Shown: one piece after another, positions 26,200 to 34,033 of the stretch
Layout of the letters: each line of letters begins with the position of its first letter
Numbering within the stretch: the first letter of the stretch is position 1
From: Morganella sibonii
Lineage (GTDB): Bacteria; Pseudomonadota; Gammaproteobacteria; Enterobacterales; Enterobacteriaceae
Reading direction: 5' to 3' (one strand)
Length of the DNA stretch: 64,000 bases
Assembly (NCBI RefSeq): GCF_040560245.1
Contig: NZ_JAKMWP010000007.1
Translations under genes and position numbers: made by a program
Notes under the pieces: model-generated
Told to the model about the DNA's origin: nothing
Databases searched by the model: none
The model's input: only the letters and a program-made list of their open reading frames with translations

Positions 26200-26760
26200 A
26201 TGATCGATTCACTGGGATTACTGGAAGTATACGGCCTGGTGTCCGGCATTGATGCGGCGGATGCGATGCTGAAGTCGGCCAATGTCCGCATCCTTAACTA
26301 TGAAATGGTGATCCCGGGGATGGTGACGCTTGTTGTTGAGGGCGATCTGGCGGCGTGCCGTGCGGCGGTGGATGCGGGGATTGCTGCGGCAACCCGCACC
26401 GGTAAAGTGATTGGCCATAAGGTCATCGGTCGTCCGGATGGTGATACCGAATGGCTGGTCACCGGTTTCAGCGGTGTGCCGGTTAAGGTGAAACCGCAGT
26501 CTCCGGCACCGGTACCGGCGTCTGAACCGGCTCCGGCCGCGGCGGCAGTGTCTGCTGCTGCCCCGGATGCGGATGCCATGATGACGTTTGCCGCTGAAGC
26601 TAAACACCGCCACGGCGTGACCGCCGGAGAAGCGGCCATGCATTTCAGCTGCCTGATAGAGGACAGCCGTGATGTGCTGGAGAACCTGTTTAAGCAGGGT
26701 AAACTGCGCAAACGCGGCAGCCGCTACCGGGTAAAACAGGAGGGAAACCGCGATGAGTAA
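26200..26760 (+). CDS. eutK: EutK shell protein with C-terminal helix-turn-helix
   Basis: A 186-residue protein: a BMC domain (residues 1 to about 95), a Pro/Ala-rich linker (about 100-125) and a small winged-helix-like domain (about 130-180, ending KLRKRGSRYRVKQ) that in E. coli has been proposed to bind nucleic acid. It is longer than E. coli EutK (166) because of the linker. Its last eight bases overlap the pduS start, which ties the extra gene pair to the eut operon by translational coupling. Confidence 0.94.
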   Translation: MIDSLGLLEVYGLVSGIDAADAMLKSANVRILNYEMVIPGMVTLVVEGDLAACRAAVDAGIAAATRTGKVIGHKVIGRPDGDTEWLVTGFSGVPVKVKPQSPAPVPASEPAPAAAAVSAAAPDADAMMTFAAEAKHRHGVTAGEAAMHFSCLIEDSRDVLENLFKQGKLRKRGSRYRVKQEGNRDE

Positions 26761-28105
26761 TCTGATGCCGGGTCTGCATGAGTGCGGGCCCGAAATCATT
26801 CGTCAGCGTGTGCAGGATGCAGGGGTTGTCGGCGCAGGCGGGGCGGGTTTCCCGACCCACGTCAAGCTGGCGGCAGAGGCTGAAATTTATCTCGTCAATG
26901 CGGCTGAATGTGAGCCGCTTTTGCAGGTGGATCAGCAGCTGGCCGTTTGTGAGGCGGATGCGATGATCCGCGGTTTACTCTATGCGATGCGTGCCACCGG
27001 GGCGAAAGAGGGCATTATTGCCATCAAAGGCAAGCATCAGGCTGCCATTGATATCCTGAATGCCCGCGTGCCGGATTCTGTCCGTCTGCACATTCTGCCG
27101 GATGTTTATCCGGCCGGTGATGAAGTGATCACCATCTGGCTGGCGACCGGCCGCCGTGTGCCGCCTGCGGCACTGCCGTTGTCTGTCGGTGTGGTGGTCA
27201 GCAATGTGCAGACCCTGATCAATGTGGCGTATGCCGTTGAACAGGAGCAGGCCGTGACACACCGCGTCTTAACAGTGAACGGCGCGGTTCATCATCCTGT
27301 TACCGTTTCCGTCCCGGTCGGCACCACACTGCGTGAAGTGCTGGCACTGGCAGGCGGAGCCACCATCAGCAACCCGGCGTATATCAACGGCGGGCCGATG
27401 ATGGGCAAATTACAGACATCCCTTGATGATGCTGTGACCAAAACCACCGGCGGCTTATTAGTCCTGCCGGATGACCATATTTTAATTCAGCGCCGGACCC
27501 GTTCGGAGCGCACGGTGATCAACCAGGCGCGCACCGTCTGTGAACAGTGCGGAATGTGTACCGAGCTCTGCCCGCGTCATATGATCGGCCACGAACTGCC
27601 GCCGCATCTGATTGTCCGCGCGGTTGGTTATGAGCAGATCTCCGCGCCGTCAGCCGTCGTGGCTGCACTGACCTGTTCAGAATGTGCGATTTGTGAAGCC
27701 TGGTCCTGCCCGGTGGAGATCTCGCCGATGCGCCTCAATCAGATGCTGAAAGTGAAGCTGCGCGAAGAAGGGATCCGCTACGAAGGTGAACTGCGCCCGG
27801 AAGATCCGATGGCTCAGCACCGCATGCTGCCGGTCAAACGCCTTGTCCGCCGTCTGGAACTGACGGAATACATGCACAAAGCGCCGATGGCCGATGAGAT
27901 CTATGCGCCGCAACAGGTGATTATTCCGCTGCGCCAGCATATCGGTGCCCCGGCGGTACCGGTTGTCAGTGAGGGGGATAAGGTCACGGCAGGTATGCTG
28001 ATCGCCGCTATCCCGGAAAAAGCACTGGGTGCGCCGGTTCACGCCAGTATCAGTGGTGTGGTTCGTCATATTGACAGCACGGCTGTCACGATAGAGAAGG
28101 AATAA
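26753..28105 (+). CDS. pduS: PduS-type cobalamin reductase within the eut operon
   Basis: A 450-residue RnfC-like flavin/Fe-S protein (Salmonella PduS is 451). In the Pdu compartment it reduces cob(III)/cob(II)alamin with NADH so that the adenosyltransferase can act. Visible parts are the N-terminal glycine-rich loop VGAGGAGFPTH (residues 26-36), an SLBB-like middle, and two [4Fe-4S] sets, Cys263/266/269/273 and Cys308/311/314/319. A barrel-sandwich domain ends the protein. E. coli and Salmonella eut operons lack this gene. It overlaps eutK by eight bases and lies two bases before pduT, so it is a built-in member here. Confidence 0.94.
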   Translation: MSNLMPGLHECGPEIIRQRVQDAGVVGAGGAGFPTHVKLAAEAEIYLVNAAECEPLLQVDQQLAVCEADAMIRGLLYAMRATGAKEGIIAIKGKHQAAIDILNARVPDSVRLHILPDVYPAGDEVITIWLATGRRVPPAALPLSVGVVVSNVQTLINVAYAVEQEQAVTHRVLTVNGAVHHPVTVSVPVGTTLREVLALAGGATISNPAYINGGPMMGKLQTSLDDAVTKTTGGLLVLPDDHILIQRRTRSERTVINQARTVCEQCGMCTELCPRHMIGHELPPHLIVRAVGYEQISAPSAVVAALTCSECAICEAWSCPVEISPMRLNQMLKVKLREEGIRYEGELRPEDPMAQHRMLPVKRLVRRLELTEYMHKAPMADEIYAPQQVIIPLRQHIGAPAVPVVSEGDKVTAGMLIAAIPEKALGAPVHASISGVVRHIDSTAVTIEKE

Positions 28106-28107
28106 CT

Positions 28108-28662
28108 ATGCACAGTGCAATTGCGATGGTGGAACTGTCCAGCATCGCCAAAGGGATGGAAGTCACCGATTTTATGCTCAAAAGTGCGGAAGTCACTTTG
28201 CTGATGGGCAAAACCGTGTGTCCCGGCAAATATGTGGTGATGGTCGGCGGTGATGTTGCTGCCGCACAGCAGGCAATGCAGTGTGGTGTTGAAAAAGGCG
28301 GCGCACAGGTGGTGGATGAGTTTCTGCTCAGTAATATCCACCCGGACGTACTGCCCGCTATCGGCGGTGTGACGGATGTGAATGCCCGCGAAGCCGTCGG
28401 GGTCGTGGAAACCTTTAGTGTCGCGACCTGTATTGAAGCGGCGGATTTTGCTGTTAAAGCCGCCGGCGTCACGTTAATACGACTTCATATGGCGTATGGT
28501 ATCGGGGGTAAATGTTACTTTGTGATGAGCGGCGATGTCGCAGACGTCGAAACTGCCAAAAAAGCCGCATCACAAGTCGCCGCAGATAAAGGTGCGCTGG
28601 TTTACAGCATGGTCGTACCGAATCCTCATCCCGATTTCTGGCAGCAATTGGTCGCTGGTTAA
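28108..28662 (+). CDS. pduT: PduT-type trimeric shell protein with Fe-S pore cysteine
   Basis: A 184-residue tandem BMC protein. The pore cysteine that holds a [4Fe-4S] cluster in Salmonella PduT is Cys38, and here it is at exactly residue 38 (GKTVCPGKY). PduT is thought to conduct electrons across the shell to PduS. In this operon it would give the Eut shell an electron conduit that E. coli Eut lacks. It follows pduS by two bases, and eutR starts 35 bases later. Confidence 0.94.
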   Translation: MHSAIAMVELSSIAKGMEVTDFMLKSAEVTLLMGKTVCPGKYVVMVGGDVAAAQQAMQCGVEKGGAQVVDEFLLSNIHPDVLPAIGGVTDVNAREAVGVVETFSVATCIEAADFAVKAAGVTLIRLHMAYGIGGKCYFVMSGDVADVETAKKAASQVAADKGALVYSMVVPNPHPDFWQQLVAG

Positions 28663-28697
28663 CATTTATGGCGGCCGTTCATTTTGGGGAAAAAATA

Positions 28698-29732
28698 ATG
28701 ATGAAAAAAATCACACCAGATTTACATCACCTTAATGATGAAGTGCCGCATGACCGCGATCTCAGACCTATCGTGATCGAGCAGAATTTTACACAACGTT
28801 ATACCCATGATGCCTATGATCAGGCCTGTGCTATTACGGCCTGGCAGCAGCTTTATGATCAGCTGACGCCGGGGCGGTTTGAAGGTGAACTGACCGAAAC
28901 CCTGTTTGACGGGCTTCAGGTGTTCCACGAATACACCAATCTGTCCCTGCGCCAGTCCTGTATGGTCTGGCCGAATGCCTTCTGGTTCGGTATTCCCGGA
29001 GAGCAGCAGAATACCGGTTATATCGGCAATCAGATGCTGTGCCGCCAGAAAATCGCGGTGCGTCCGGGCGGAAAAGAATTTGAGCTGAGCACGCCGGATG
29101 ACTATCACATCCAGGGGCTGGTGATCTCTCACGATATCCTGAAAAAACACTCTGTTGTGCTGCAAAACCCGGAGCGGCTGATGAATCTGCTCAGCGAAAA
29201 TCCGGCTGTGGGCGTGAACCCCTTCAAAAAAGAGGCGATCTGGCAGTATATCCGCCATGCCCTCTGGCACTCAAAAATTGAACAGGAACGTAACCGCACC
29301 GTCAGCCGTGTCCTGAGCCATAATCTGCTGACCGCATTTCTCGGGCTACTGGAAGATGCCAGCACCGTGGCGGATGAGCACTACACCAACCGTGTGAACT
29401 ACCTGAAACTGGTGTCCAAAGCCCGTGAGTATCTGTTTGAGAATGCCACCGAACCGGTGACCGTCCTGGAGCTGTGTAATGAGCTGTATGTCAGCCGCCG
29501 CACGCTGCAAAATGCTTTCCAGCAGGTACTCGGTATCGGTCCGAATGCGTATCTGAAAACGATCCGCCTCAACGCTGTGCGCCGTGAACTGGTCAGCCCG
29601 TACTCAAAACAGACTACCGTCAAAGACGCGGCAATGCAGTGGGGGTTCTGGCATCTCGGGCAGTTCGCTACCGATTACCAGCGTCTGTTTAATGAAAAAC
29701 CGTCGGAGACGCTGAGCCGCCGCCTGATGTAG
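28698..29732 (+). CDS. eutR: EutR, AraC-family activator of the eut operon
   Basis: A 344-residue activator that responds to ethanolamine together with adenosylcobalamin. An N-terminal sensing domain (LRQSCMVWPNAFWFGIP near residue 85) is followed by a C-terminal AraC helix-turn-helix pair (about 245-340, LCNELYVSRRTLQNAFQQVLGIGP). ATG at 28698 (MMKKITPDLHH) aligns with E. coli EutR and has GGGGA seven bases upstream; the longer start at 28668 lies next to the pduT stop with no clear site. It is the last gene of the operon, as in E. coli. Confidence 0.95.
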   Translation: MMKKITPDLHHLNDEVPHDRDLRPIVIEQNFTQRYTHDAYDQACAITAWQQLYDQLTPGRFEGELTETLFDGLQVFHEYTNLSLRQSCMVWPNAFWFGIPGEQQNTGYIGNQMLCRQKIAVRPGGKEFELSTPDDYHIQGLVISHDILKKHSVVLQNPERLMNLLSENPAVGVNPFKKEAIWQYIRHALWHSKIEQERNRTVSRVLSHNLLTAFLGLLEDASTVADEHYTNRVNYLKLVSKAREYLFENATEPVTVLELCNELYVSRRTLQNAFQQVLGIGPNAYLKTIRLNAVRRELVSPYSKQTTVKDAAMQWGFWHLGQFATDYQRLFNEKPSETLSRRLM

Positions 29733-29740
29733 TTTTGTCC

Positions 29741-29761
29741 CGCTTTCCGCTTTCCGCTTTC
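29741..29761. repeat. Three tandem heptamers after eutR
   Basis: The heptamer CGCTTTC occurs three times head to tail (29741-29747, 29748-29754, 29755-29761) just after the eutR stop. Such short tandem repeats can vary in copy number by slippage. The location is non-coding, so any effect is probably minor. Confidence 0.7.
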
Positions 29762-29795
29762 TGACCTGCATCGTGTTTTTTTCCGGCAGGTCAGA
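29760..29795 (+). terminator. Possible terminator of the eut operon
   Basis: A perfect 10-bp stem (29760-29769 and 29786-29795) encloses a 16-base loop that itself contains seven Ts. There is no T-run after the stem, only a pyrimidine-rich CTTCTTCT. It is the only strong structure between eutR and ansB, so it is the likely end of the eut transcript, but the form is unusual. Confidence 0.45.
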
Positions 29796-29856
29796 ACGGC
29801 TTCTTCTGAGTTATCGTTTTAAAATCCCGCTTCTGATCTCATTTTTAGCATCTTGC

Positions 29857-29916
29857 TGTGAATATTCTCCATAAGAAGAATTTAAATATCCAATTAGTTC
29901 TATATTTATTAATTGG
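29857..29916 (+). promoter_or_regulatory. Candidate regulatory sites upstream of ansB
   Basis: The sequence TGTGA at 29857 begins an imperfect CRP-like site, and an inverted repeat CCAATTA/TAATTGG occupies 29890-29896 and 29910-29916 within very A/T-rich DNA. In E. coli ansB is driven by CRP and FNR. No clear FNR box is seen here, so the assignment stays tentative. Confidence 0.35.
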
Positions 29917-29953
29917 CTATTTATAATTCTACTGAGCAATGGAGTATTCAGGT

Positions 29954-30997
29954 ATGAAAAACCGCAACAAGATTCTGCTGTCCGCGTTGATATCTCTCTT
30001 TATGACCCCGGCGTTTGCACTTCCTTCCGTGACAGTTCTGGCAACCGGCGGCACGATTGCCGGCGGCGGTGAATCGTCTGTTTCGTCCGGTTATCAGGCC
30101 GGAAAAGTGGGAATCGATGCGCTGATTGATGCTGTACCGGAAGTCAAAGCACTGGCTGATATCAGTGGTGAGCAGATTGTGAATATCGGCTCACAGGATA
30201 TGAATGACAAGGTGTGGCTGACGCTGGCACAGGAAATTAACCGGACCTGCGATAAAACCGACGGATTCGTGATCACACACGGCACTGATACGCTGGAGGA
30301 AACTGCGTACTTTCTTGATCTGACGGTATCGTGCCGCAAACCGGTTGTGCTGGTGGGGGCAATGCGTCCGTCCACCGCGCTCGGCGCGGATGGCCCGCTG
30401 AATCTCTATAATGCCGTGGTGCTGGCGACAGATAAACAGGCGGCGGATCGCGGTGTGCTGATGGTGATGAATGACAAGGTGATCAGCGGGCGTGATGTGG
30501 TCAAAATGAACACGACGGAAGTGCAGGCATTTGAAGCGGTGAATGCCGGTGATACCGGATTTATTCATAACGGCAAAGTGACCTATTATCAGGCCGCGCA
30601 ACCACGTCAGGCCGGTGCGGTGTTTGATGTCAGTAAACTCAGCGAACTGCCGGAAGTCGGTATTGTTTATAATTATGCCAATGCGTCAGATGCGCCGGTA
30701 AAAGCCCTGCGGGAAGAGGGAAATGCCGGAATTATCAGTGCCGGAGTGGGCAACGGTAATATGTATAAGGATATTTTTGATGCATTAGCCGCGGCAGCCA
30801 AAGACGGTGTGGTGGTTGTCCGCGCCAGCCGGGTACCGGCTGGCTATACAACACGTAACGCAGAAGTGGATGATGATGCATACGGCTTTGTGGCTTCCGG
30901 CAGACTGAATCCGCAAAAAGCCAGGGTGTTACTGCAACTGGCGCTGACACAAACCAGTGATCCGCAGAAAATTCAGTCATTCTTCGAAAAATATTAA
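29954..30997 (+). CDS. ansB: Periplasmic L-asparaginase II
   Basis: A 347-residue precursor of high-affinity asparaginase, which hydrolyses asparagine to aspartate and ammonia in the periplasm. ATG at 29954 gives a clean Sec signal peptide (MKNRNKILLSALISLFMTPAFA, cut after AFA); the ATG at 29939 would add five residues before the charged region. The two active-site threonine motifs are intact: ATGGTIAGGG at the mature start and VITHGTDTLEET further on. It is a single gene between the eut operon and the receptor operon, with its own terminator at 31014. Confidence 0.96.
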   Translation: MKNRNKILLSALISLFMTPAFALPSVTVLATGGTIAGGGESSVSSGYQAGKVGIDALIDAVPEVKALADISGEQIVNIGSQDMNDKVWLTLAQEINRTCDKTDGFVITHGTDTLEETAYFLDLTVSCRKPVVLVGAMRPSTALGADGPLNLYNAVVLATDKQAADRGVLMVMNDKVISGRDVVKMNTTEVQAFEAVNAGDTGFIHNGKVTYYQAAQPRQAGAVFDVSKLSELPEVGIVYNYANASDAPVKALREEGNAGIISAGVGNGNMYKDIFDALAAAAKDGVVVVRASRVPAGYTTRNAEVDDDAYGFVASGRLNPQKARVLLQLALTQTSDPQKIQSFFEKY

Positions 30998-31013
30998 TTA
31001 CGCGTTTTTTCAG

Positions 31014-31047
31014 ACCGCAGCCCCCGTGTAGGGGGGGGCGGTTTTTT
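31014..31047 (+). terminator. Rho-independent terminator of ansB
   Basis: A very GC-rich stem, ACCGC and CCCCC on the left (31014-31025) pairing with GGGGGGGGCGGT on the right, closes on a short GTGTA loop and runs into six Ts (31042-31047). It lies 17 bases past the ansB stop. Confidence 0.88.
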
Positions 31048-31078
31048 ATTACCGGATCTGTTTTTATGTCATTGTTCT

Positions 31079-31092
31079 TATGTTATAACATA
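31079..31092. promoter_or_regulatory. Zur/Fur-family-like palindrome upstream of the TonB receptor operon
   Basis: TATGTTATAACATA is a perfect 14-base palindrome of the kind bound by Zur and related metalloregulators (GTTATAAC core). A second box at 31123-31141, containing AATGATAAT, is an imperfect Fur-type site (about 12 of 19 matches by eye). Both lie far (190-250 bases) from the receptor start. They support metal control of the receptor operon but do not show which metal. Confidence 0.45.
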
Positions 31093-31335
31093 TCAAATAA
31101 TGGATTTAAGGAGATAGTTGTCATTAATGATAATTAACAAATGAAACAAAAAAGACACAGCAACCCACAGGAATTTAAAGAAAAAAGGGGCTGAATCTGT
31201 CCGTATTCACAAAGCGGGAAAAAGAACTGTTCTCATATTTACCCATTGAATTCGTTCAGTATATTGTCTGATTCTGAGTCAGGGTGACTCTGTCTTCACG
31301 GCATGTATCACAACAAAATAATAAAAGAGAAAGGT

Positions 31336-33300
31336 ATGAAATAAGTTAAGTTTGCATTGGCACCGTTATCCGCCATGGTGCTGTTATCGTTCTGTGCACA
31401 GGCCGGAACACAGGGAAATAATGACGACACGATTATTGTCCGATCCTCCACGATTGAATCCACCACCGTTAACGAACTGGCTGACTACGGGAATAAATTA
31501 CAGGTTATTACCCGTGAGGAAATCCAGCGTTCAGGGCCGTCATCCGATTTAAACCAGGTATTACAGCAATATGTGCCGGGGTTATATGTTTCTCTGGGAC
31601 AGGGGGCTTACGGCTACGGCAAGTATTCTTTTATGGGCGGCCGCCCGGATGACACCTTAATTCTGATTGACGGTGTCCGTCTGAATAACCGCCTGTTCGG
31701 CGGGATCTATCTTGATACCCTGCCGCTGATTGCGATTGACCGCATCGAAGTGTTACAGGGGGCGCAGAGCCTCTCCTTCGGTACTCAGGCGATCAGCGGT
31801 GTGATTAACATTGTCACCAAAAAGCCGACTTCAGAAGTGCTGTCCGGTGAATTCAGTGTCGGCGCGGATACGGATAAAGGCCGTTACGGTGAAGGGTATA
31901 TCGAGAAAGCGTTTGATAACGATATCGGTAAAACCGGTCTGATGGCGTGGGTGACCCGCAGTAAATCAGATGGTTATCAGCCGTACCGTGACAGTGATTA
32001 TAACGGAACGATTGGTCAGAAAAAACGTGGCTATGACGTAACCTCTGTTGGTGTTCAGGTCACACAAACTATTGCGGATGCTGCGCAGTTACAGGGATTC
32101 TACCAGTATACGCAGGCGGATCTGGATATGGTGTCCCCGAACCATCACCGCCAGGCGATGAATAAACGAGATCACCATCTGGCGACGGTTTCCTTCGAGC
32201 ACTTCCTGACACAGGACACCAGTTACTCCATCCGTGCGCATCTTAATGACTGGAATACCCGCTATGACCGCAGCCGTTATCTGGCTGACGGCTCTGTGGA
32301 TATCCAGAATGACGATTCTTACTGGGGATTCCGCGACTACGGTATTCAGGCGCAGGTCAAATCTTACCTGTTCGGGGATAATGAGTTTGTCCTCGGTACA
32401 GATAACCAGTGGTACAAAGGTAAAGATGAAGTCATGAAGATCGAAACAGATACCGCAAAAGCGAACGCTGTTTATCTTCAGGTACGTCCGGATGTGCCGG
32501 TGTTACCGGAACTGAAACCGAGCCTCGGCGTGCGTTATGAACGCTTTGAGGGTGGTCAGGATGCAACAGTCTGGATGGCGAGCACTAAATATGAAGTGAA
32601 TGAAAAACTCAGTTTACGCGGCCAGGTGGGAACGGCATTTAAACTGCCGAACGCAGAGCAGTTGTTTGTGAATGATGAAAGCAAGCAAACCATTGGTGAT
32701 GCCAATCTGAAAGCGGAAACCAGTAAAAATATCGAAGCCGGATTTGATTATCTGACGCAGTGGGAAAACGGCGGAGCCTGGCAGTTCGGCGCAACAGCTT
32801 ATGCGCGTGAAATCAATGATCTGATCACCACAGTGAAAGTCGGTAAATATGACAAATGGGTGAACGGTGACGGTGAAATCCGCACCAAAGGCGTGGTGCT
32901 CTCTACAAAACTGAACTTTGATGAATCCTGGTATGTCTCCGGGGATATCACCCGCAACTGGCTGGATACCAAAAATGGCGCGACACTCAACGACATCCCT
33001 GAGTTTTTTACCCGCGGCCGTGTCGGTTATGACGCCCCGGCGAAACAGTGGGGCGCGGAACTGGCTGCCCGTTATGTGGGAGAACTGAAATCCGGCAATG
33101 ATACCTACGGCCATTACACCGTATTTGATGCCAGCGCCTGGCTGTATGTTGATCATGCGCAGCAGCATAAATTGACGCTGCTGGTGGAAAACCTCTTTGA
33201 CCGCGATTATCCGGCGGGGCTGACCAGCAACGGCCTGGAAAAAGTGGATAACCTCGGTCGTCCGTTAACCGCTGAACTGCGTTATACCTACCGTTTCTGA
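31336..33300 (+). pseudogene. TonB-dependent receptor gene with an in-frame stop at codon 3
   Basis: The body (from 31357) encodes an intact outer-membrane receptor: a TonB box (DDTIIV), a plug domain (QVITREEIQRSGPSSDLNQV to VINIVTKKP), a 22-strand barrel and a C-terminal Phe. The natural start ATG at 31336 has a GAGAAAGG site, but the codons read ATG AAA TAA GTT AAG TTT. The third codon is thus a stop; one base change would restore M-K-K-V-K-F and a normal signal peptide. TTG at 31357 or ATG at 31375 are the next in-frame starts. They lack the positive n-region and any ribosome-binding site. The gene is probably silenced or strongly reduced, unless readthrough or re-initiation occurs or the base is a sequence error. 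Confidence 0.75.
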
Positions 33301-33312
33301 GGACCCTGAGCT

Positions 33313-34032
33313 ATGGGAAAGAATGTCACACTGTATCTGAATACGTTGCAGAATGACGCGTGCTTACCGGCCGGTTTCTGGCTGTCGCTCAGTGAGAGAG
33401 GCTTTCCCGGTGATACCGCCTGCTGTGCAGACAGCGGGGCGGTATTACATCAGCTGGGAGAAACAGTCACACAAGATACCCGTTGTGTCCTGCTGATGGT
33501 GCTGACCGACCCGGCGCAATCCGGTGAAAAACTGATGTCCCTGACGTCGGAACTGGTTCAGGCTATTGCGGAGCATTACCCGCAGTTACGGGTATTCCGG
33601 AGTTTGTGTGTACTTACCGGGGCGGATGCGGCAGCGGATGCCAAACAGGCCGGTGATGTGATGACGGAACTGGAAAAACAGTCAAACAGCCGTGAGCCGA
33701 AAGCAGAATCGAATCCGAACTGGGAAAAAACGCCGCCGTACCGCTATCACCTGTTCTTCTGTATGGGGCCGCGCTGTGTCTGCCGCGGGGCTAAATCGCT
33801 GCTGACGCAACTGCGCCATCAGCTGGCGGCACGCAACCTGTTTGAAAATGAGAATGGCGTATTGCTGACCCGATCGCACTGCCAGTATCCCTGCAATCAG
33901 GGGCCGCTGGTCACGGTCTATCCGGATAATTTATGGTATCGCCTGACCACGCCGGAAGAAATCCATCTGTTTGTGTCTGAACAGATAGAACAGGGAAGAG
34001 TGGTGCCGTCATTGCTGGCGGAGCACAAATAA
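33313..34032 (+). CDS. Thioredoxin-like [2Fe-2S] ferredoxin domain protein
   Basis: A 239-residue cytosolic protein in two parts. The N-terminal half resembles a metallochelatase-like or unknown fold, and the C-terminal half (about 143-235) is a thioredoxin-like [2Fe-2S] ferredoxin. Five candidate ligands are Cys150, Cys155, Cys157, Cys190 and Cys194, followed by the family signature GPLVTVYPDNLWYRL. It lies 12 bases after the receptor gene and one base before the binding-protein gene, so it belongs to their operon. It might reduce the imported metal complex or receive a metal. That is inference, as no homologue with known function is recognised. Confidence 0.75.
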   Translation: MGKNVTLYLNTLQNDACLPAGFWLSLSERGFPGDTACCADSGAVLHQLGETVTQDTRCVLLMVLTDPAQSGEKLMSLTSELVQAIAEHYPQLRVFRSLCVLTGADAAADAKQAGDVMTELEKQSNSREPKAESNPNWEKTPPYRYHLFFCMGPRCVCRGAKSLLTQLRHQLAARNLFENENGVLLTRSHCQYPCNQGPLVTVYPDNLWYRLTTPEEIHLFVSEQIEQGRVVPSLLAEHK

Positions 34033-34033
34033 G

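Larger units (their letters stand above)
30998..31335 (+). other. 338-base region between ansB and the receptor operon
   Basis: The region holds no gene I can support. It contains the ansB terminator (31014-31047), a 14-base palindrome (31079-31092), a Fur-like A/T-rich box (31123-31141), a GAGTCA/TGACTC repeat at 31276-31290 and the ribosome-binding site GAGAAAGG (31327-31334). If transcription begins near the operators the leader is about 190 bases. I looked for the conserved cobalamin riboswitch box and did not find it. Confidence 0.6.

Noticed and set aside
31141..31335. Possible cobalamin riboswitch in the receptor leader
   Set aside because: The conserved B12 box and the paired elements expected of that class are not present by eye, despite the B12-rich neighbourhood.
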